Shown in pieces: positions 3,949-5,837 of a stretch of 5,837 bases of DNA. The DNA comes from Myxococcota bacterium (GTDB lineage: Bacteria > Myxococcota_A > UBA9160 > PR03), in NCBI GenBank assembly GCA_025453505.1, contig JALOQG010000209.1, positions 1 to 5,837 on the forward strand, read 5' to 3'. The translations under genes and the position numbers were made by a program. A model generated the notes under the pieces. That model ran no database searches and was not told where the DNA came from. It saw nothing but the letters and a program-made list of their open reading frames with translations. How positions within the stretch are numbered: the first letter of the stretch is position 1; each line of letters begins with the position of its first letter.

Positions 3949-5837
3949 GGGGCAGTGGGCAAAGGCAACGGCTCGAGCCAGGTGAGATTCCCAGCGCTCA
4001 GGGTACCGGTATGGGTGAGCCGGATCGGGTCTTCGCCACCCGTCGCGCGGATCGCAAAGAGATCACGGACCTCGATGTCGTGGTAGACGATCCACTCGCC
4101 GTCGGGCGACCAGATCGGGCTCAGTGCGCGCGCGATCGTTCCGACCCTGCGCAGCGAACCGCCCGTGATCACGCTGCTCGATCGCGTGAGGTCGGCGACG
4201 TAGAGAGGCCCTCCCTGATAGGCGGCGTCGCCGAGAACTCCCGCGATGAACGCAAGCTTCGTCCCGTCCGGAGAGAACTCGGCTTCTTCCTCGATCGCCG
4301 CGGGAGGGGGATTGGGGATCGCAGGCGGCGGCGGCTCGCCGAAGGGATGAATCGAAAGCGAGCGCAAGTCGAATCGGAAGAGACCCGTGCCAGTTGCAAG
4401 TGCGACGAGGGAGAGGTCTCCCGCTCCCAGCACGTCCTCGATCGTCGCCATCACCGGCCCGTGAAGCGAGGTCGGATGGAAGGCACTCTCACGCGGTGCG
4501 CCGCCGCCACCATCAGGACCGAACCATTCGAGGACACCGCCGACCGGGTCGAGCGGATCGTCCACCACGAACGCCAGGTCATCGGTGACGCCATCCCGGT
4601 TCCAGGCGACCCACCTGACGCCGAGACCTCGCAGGGCTGGCTCGCTCTTCGGTACCACCGCGAGCGCGGCCGGATCCTCCACGTTCTTCGACAGATCGAG
4701 AATCCAGACATCGTTGTGCCCGTAGGAGACCGATCCCTGCGCCTGCGCGAGATCGAGCGAGAACGCGACTCGGAAGCCGCCGGGCTCGGCGCTGGGAGAC
4801 TCGAAATCCAACAGCGCGACCTCTTCCGGATCGAGATTGAAGCCGCTCGCAAGCGCGGGCCTCAAGGCTTCGCCGAGATCGCGGATCACCGGGCTCTCTT
4901 CGGCGCTTGCGACCGATCGACCGAGATCGGCAGGGATCGCATGCAGGTCGACCTGCTTCTCGGCATCGTCGTTCGCTCCGGGCTGCGAGCCCGGCTGCGA
5001 CTGAAACAAGATCTCCGGCTGCACGCGATCGAACGCGACCACGAAGTCCTTGGGCCCGATCCCCGTATCGAACTCGCTCGGCGTGCCGGCCTCCCCCCGC
5101 GCACCGAGCTGCCCGCGCACCACCACCCAGTAGTCCGCCCGGAGCGGCGGATCCGGCAGCGTCTCCGGCAGCGTGCAGACGAAGTGGCCGAGCGGCGCAG
5201 AGCCTCCCGTCACCGGCTTACCCGGCAGCTCGATCTCGCCCGTGTTGCAGCTCACCTCGGCGCGCTGGCGTCGCCCTTCCGGCCGCGTCGGGTCGGCGGC
5301 GGTGTATGCGATCTCGATCGCGTCCGAGTCGGCGGTGAACGCGAGAGCGGTCAGATTGCGAAGCGTGAACTCGCCGGGGCCGGTCGGGACCACCTCGATG
5401 CGCGGAGAGAGATAGTGCTCGAGGAACTTCGCGCCGTAGTCGATGGCGAGCGCAAAGAGGAGTTCGAGGTAGTCGCGCTGGACACTCGAGTTACGAACCG
5501 TCGTTGACCAAGAACGCGCGTCGGATTCACCGAGCACTGTTGCGCGTAGTGCGTGGTAGCGGCAACGCGCCAAGTGGGGCACGAGCGGACTGGATAAGAA
5601 GCGCTCGCGTGGCGTATCGAGAGACTTACCGGTCTGGAGCGCTCGCTCGGGGAGGCTCACGGTCCGAACCTCAGTGGTGCCACTCCCCTCAGACGCACCA
5701 AGGGCGCACGACGGAACCCGGGGCAACGCGTACCCGCTTGCAGCGGCAGAGTTGCTGATCGATCCCTCGCTGAAAAAGCCATTGTGGACCCGCTCTGATA
5801 GGCCGGCGACAGTCGGGTCGTTCTCCGGGTCGTCCAA
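3945..5837 (-). CDS. Large secreted/envelope protein with C-terminal PD40 beta-propeller (5' end outside window)
   Basis: 630 residues are visible and the frame is open at the right edge. The apparent TTG at 5837 is probably not the true start, so the signal region is missing. Residue numbers here count from the window edge. Residues 17-40 contain VHNGFFSEGSISN and YALP. Residues 122-150 (RDYLELLFALAIDYGAKFLE...) lead into a beta-rich Ig-like part (148-270) with FTLRNLTALAF, a possible Cys197-Cys221 pair and YWVVVRGQLG. I associate this combination with hypothetical proteins of Myxococcota and relatives. The C-terminal half is a TolB/WD40-like propeller: DVWILDLS (376-383), VAWNRDGVTDDLAFV (410-424), FSPDGTKLAFIA (521-532), WSPDGEWIVYHD (576-587) and a closing NLTWLEP. 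A Pro-rich linker (502-513) precedes the best two blades. Cell location is inferred to be periplasmic or surface. It is the first gene of a coupled pair with the lipoprotein downstream. Ligand and function are unknown. Confidence 0.83.
   Translation of the reverse strand: MDDPENDPTVAGLSERVHNGFFSEGSISNSAAASGYALPRVPSCALGASEGSGTTEVRTVSLPERALQTGKSLDTPRERFLSSPLVPHLARCRYHALRATVLGESDARSWSTTVRNSSVQRDYLELLFALAIDYGAKFLEHYLSPRIEVVPTGPGEFTLRNLTALAFTADSDAIEIAYTAADPTRPEGRRQRAEVSCNTGEIELPGKPVTGGSAPLGHFVCTLPETLPDPPLRADYWVVVRGQLGARGEAGTPSEFDTGIGPKDFVVAFDRVQPEILFQSQPGSQPGANDDAEKQVDLHAIPADLGRSVASAEESPVIRDLGEALRPALASGFNLDPEEVALLDFESPSAEPGGFRVAFSLDLAQAQGSVSYGHNDVWILDLSKNVEDPAALAVVPKSEPALRGLGVRWVAWNRDGVTDDLAFVVDDPLDPVGGVLEWFGPDGGGGAPRESAFHPTSLHGPVMATIEDVLGAGDLSLVALATGTGLFRFDLRSLSIHPFGEPPPPAIPNPPPAAIEEEAEFSPDGTKLAFIAGVLGDAAYQGGPLYVADLTRSSSVITGGSLRRVGTIARALSPIWSPDGEWIVYHDIEVRDLFAIRATGGEDPIRLTHTGTLSAGNLTWLEPLPLPTAP

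Noticed and set aside
4943..4956. 14-bp perfect palindrome GCAGGTCGACCTGC in the propeller gene.
   Set aside because: A palindrome of this length is expected about once by chance in a GC-rich window of this size, and it is well explained by the coding sequence (QVDL).
4011..5507. A 498-codon plus-strand frame antisense to the propeller gene.
   Set aside because: Long antisense frames are expected opposite GC-rich genes. The translation has an Arg/Asp/Glu-heavy, domain-free composition, while the minus strand shows PD40 repeats.

Overview
This is a GC-rich window (clearly above 60% G+C, with third codon positions almost always G or C) from a bacterial chromosome. The gene mix is a long-chain-type acyl-CoA dehydrogenase, an orphan VOC protein, a parvulin-type lipoprotein and a secreted beta-propeller protein whose middle part resembles hypothetical proteins I associate with Myxococcota and other former Deltaproteobacteria. 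That suggests a free-living, probably uncultured member of that group, with moderate confidence. There is no rRNA, tRNA, CRISPR array, phage or insertion sequence to anchor the taxonomy, and nothing recognisable as a mobile element.

Left part (1-1875). A small secreted-protein gene on the plus strand (129-714) has a good ribosome binding site and signal peptide. It is broken by an exact 22-bp tandem duplication at 332-375, and deleting one copy restores a single 187-residue protein. It converges, with 12 bp between the stop codons, on a minus-strand acyl-CoA dehydrogenase (727-1875) of the LCAD/isovaleryl type, whose catalytic glutamate lies in helix G.

Middle part (1876-3093). A 72-bp divergent control region separates the dehydrogenase from a plus-strand two-domain VOC (glyoxalase/epimerase fold) protein (1948-2802). 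The only A/T-rich patch in this region could supply promoter elements in both directions, and the plus-strand one would produce an almost leaderless mRNA. Immediately downstream is a short plus-strand gene for an Arg-rich, helical 77-residue protein of unknown role (2844-3077).

Right part (3094-5837). Two overlapping minus-strand genes form a transcription unit for the cell envelope. The first is a large protein (630 residues visible, start outside the window) with an Ig-like or adhesin-like middle part and a C-terminal TolB/PD40-type beta-propeller. Its TGA overlaps the GTG start of the second gene, a SurA/EpsD-like lipoprotein with a shortened, probably non-catalytic parvulin domain. A perfect 26-bp palindrome lies inside the lipoprotein coding sequence.

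The dehydrogenase and the VOC protein plausibly share a role in acyl-CoA metabolism. The envelope pair plausibly consists of an exported protein and a folding helper. I found no convincing new multi-gene system. The points most worth a second look are the 22-bp duplication, the 26-bp palindrome and the coupled propeller/lipoprotein pair.
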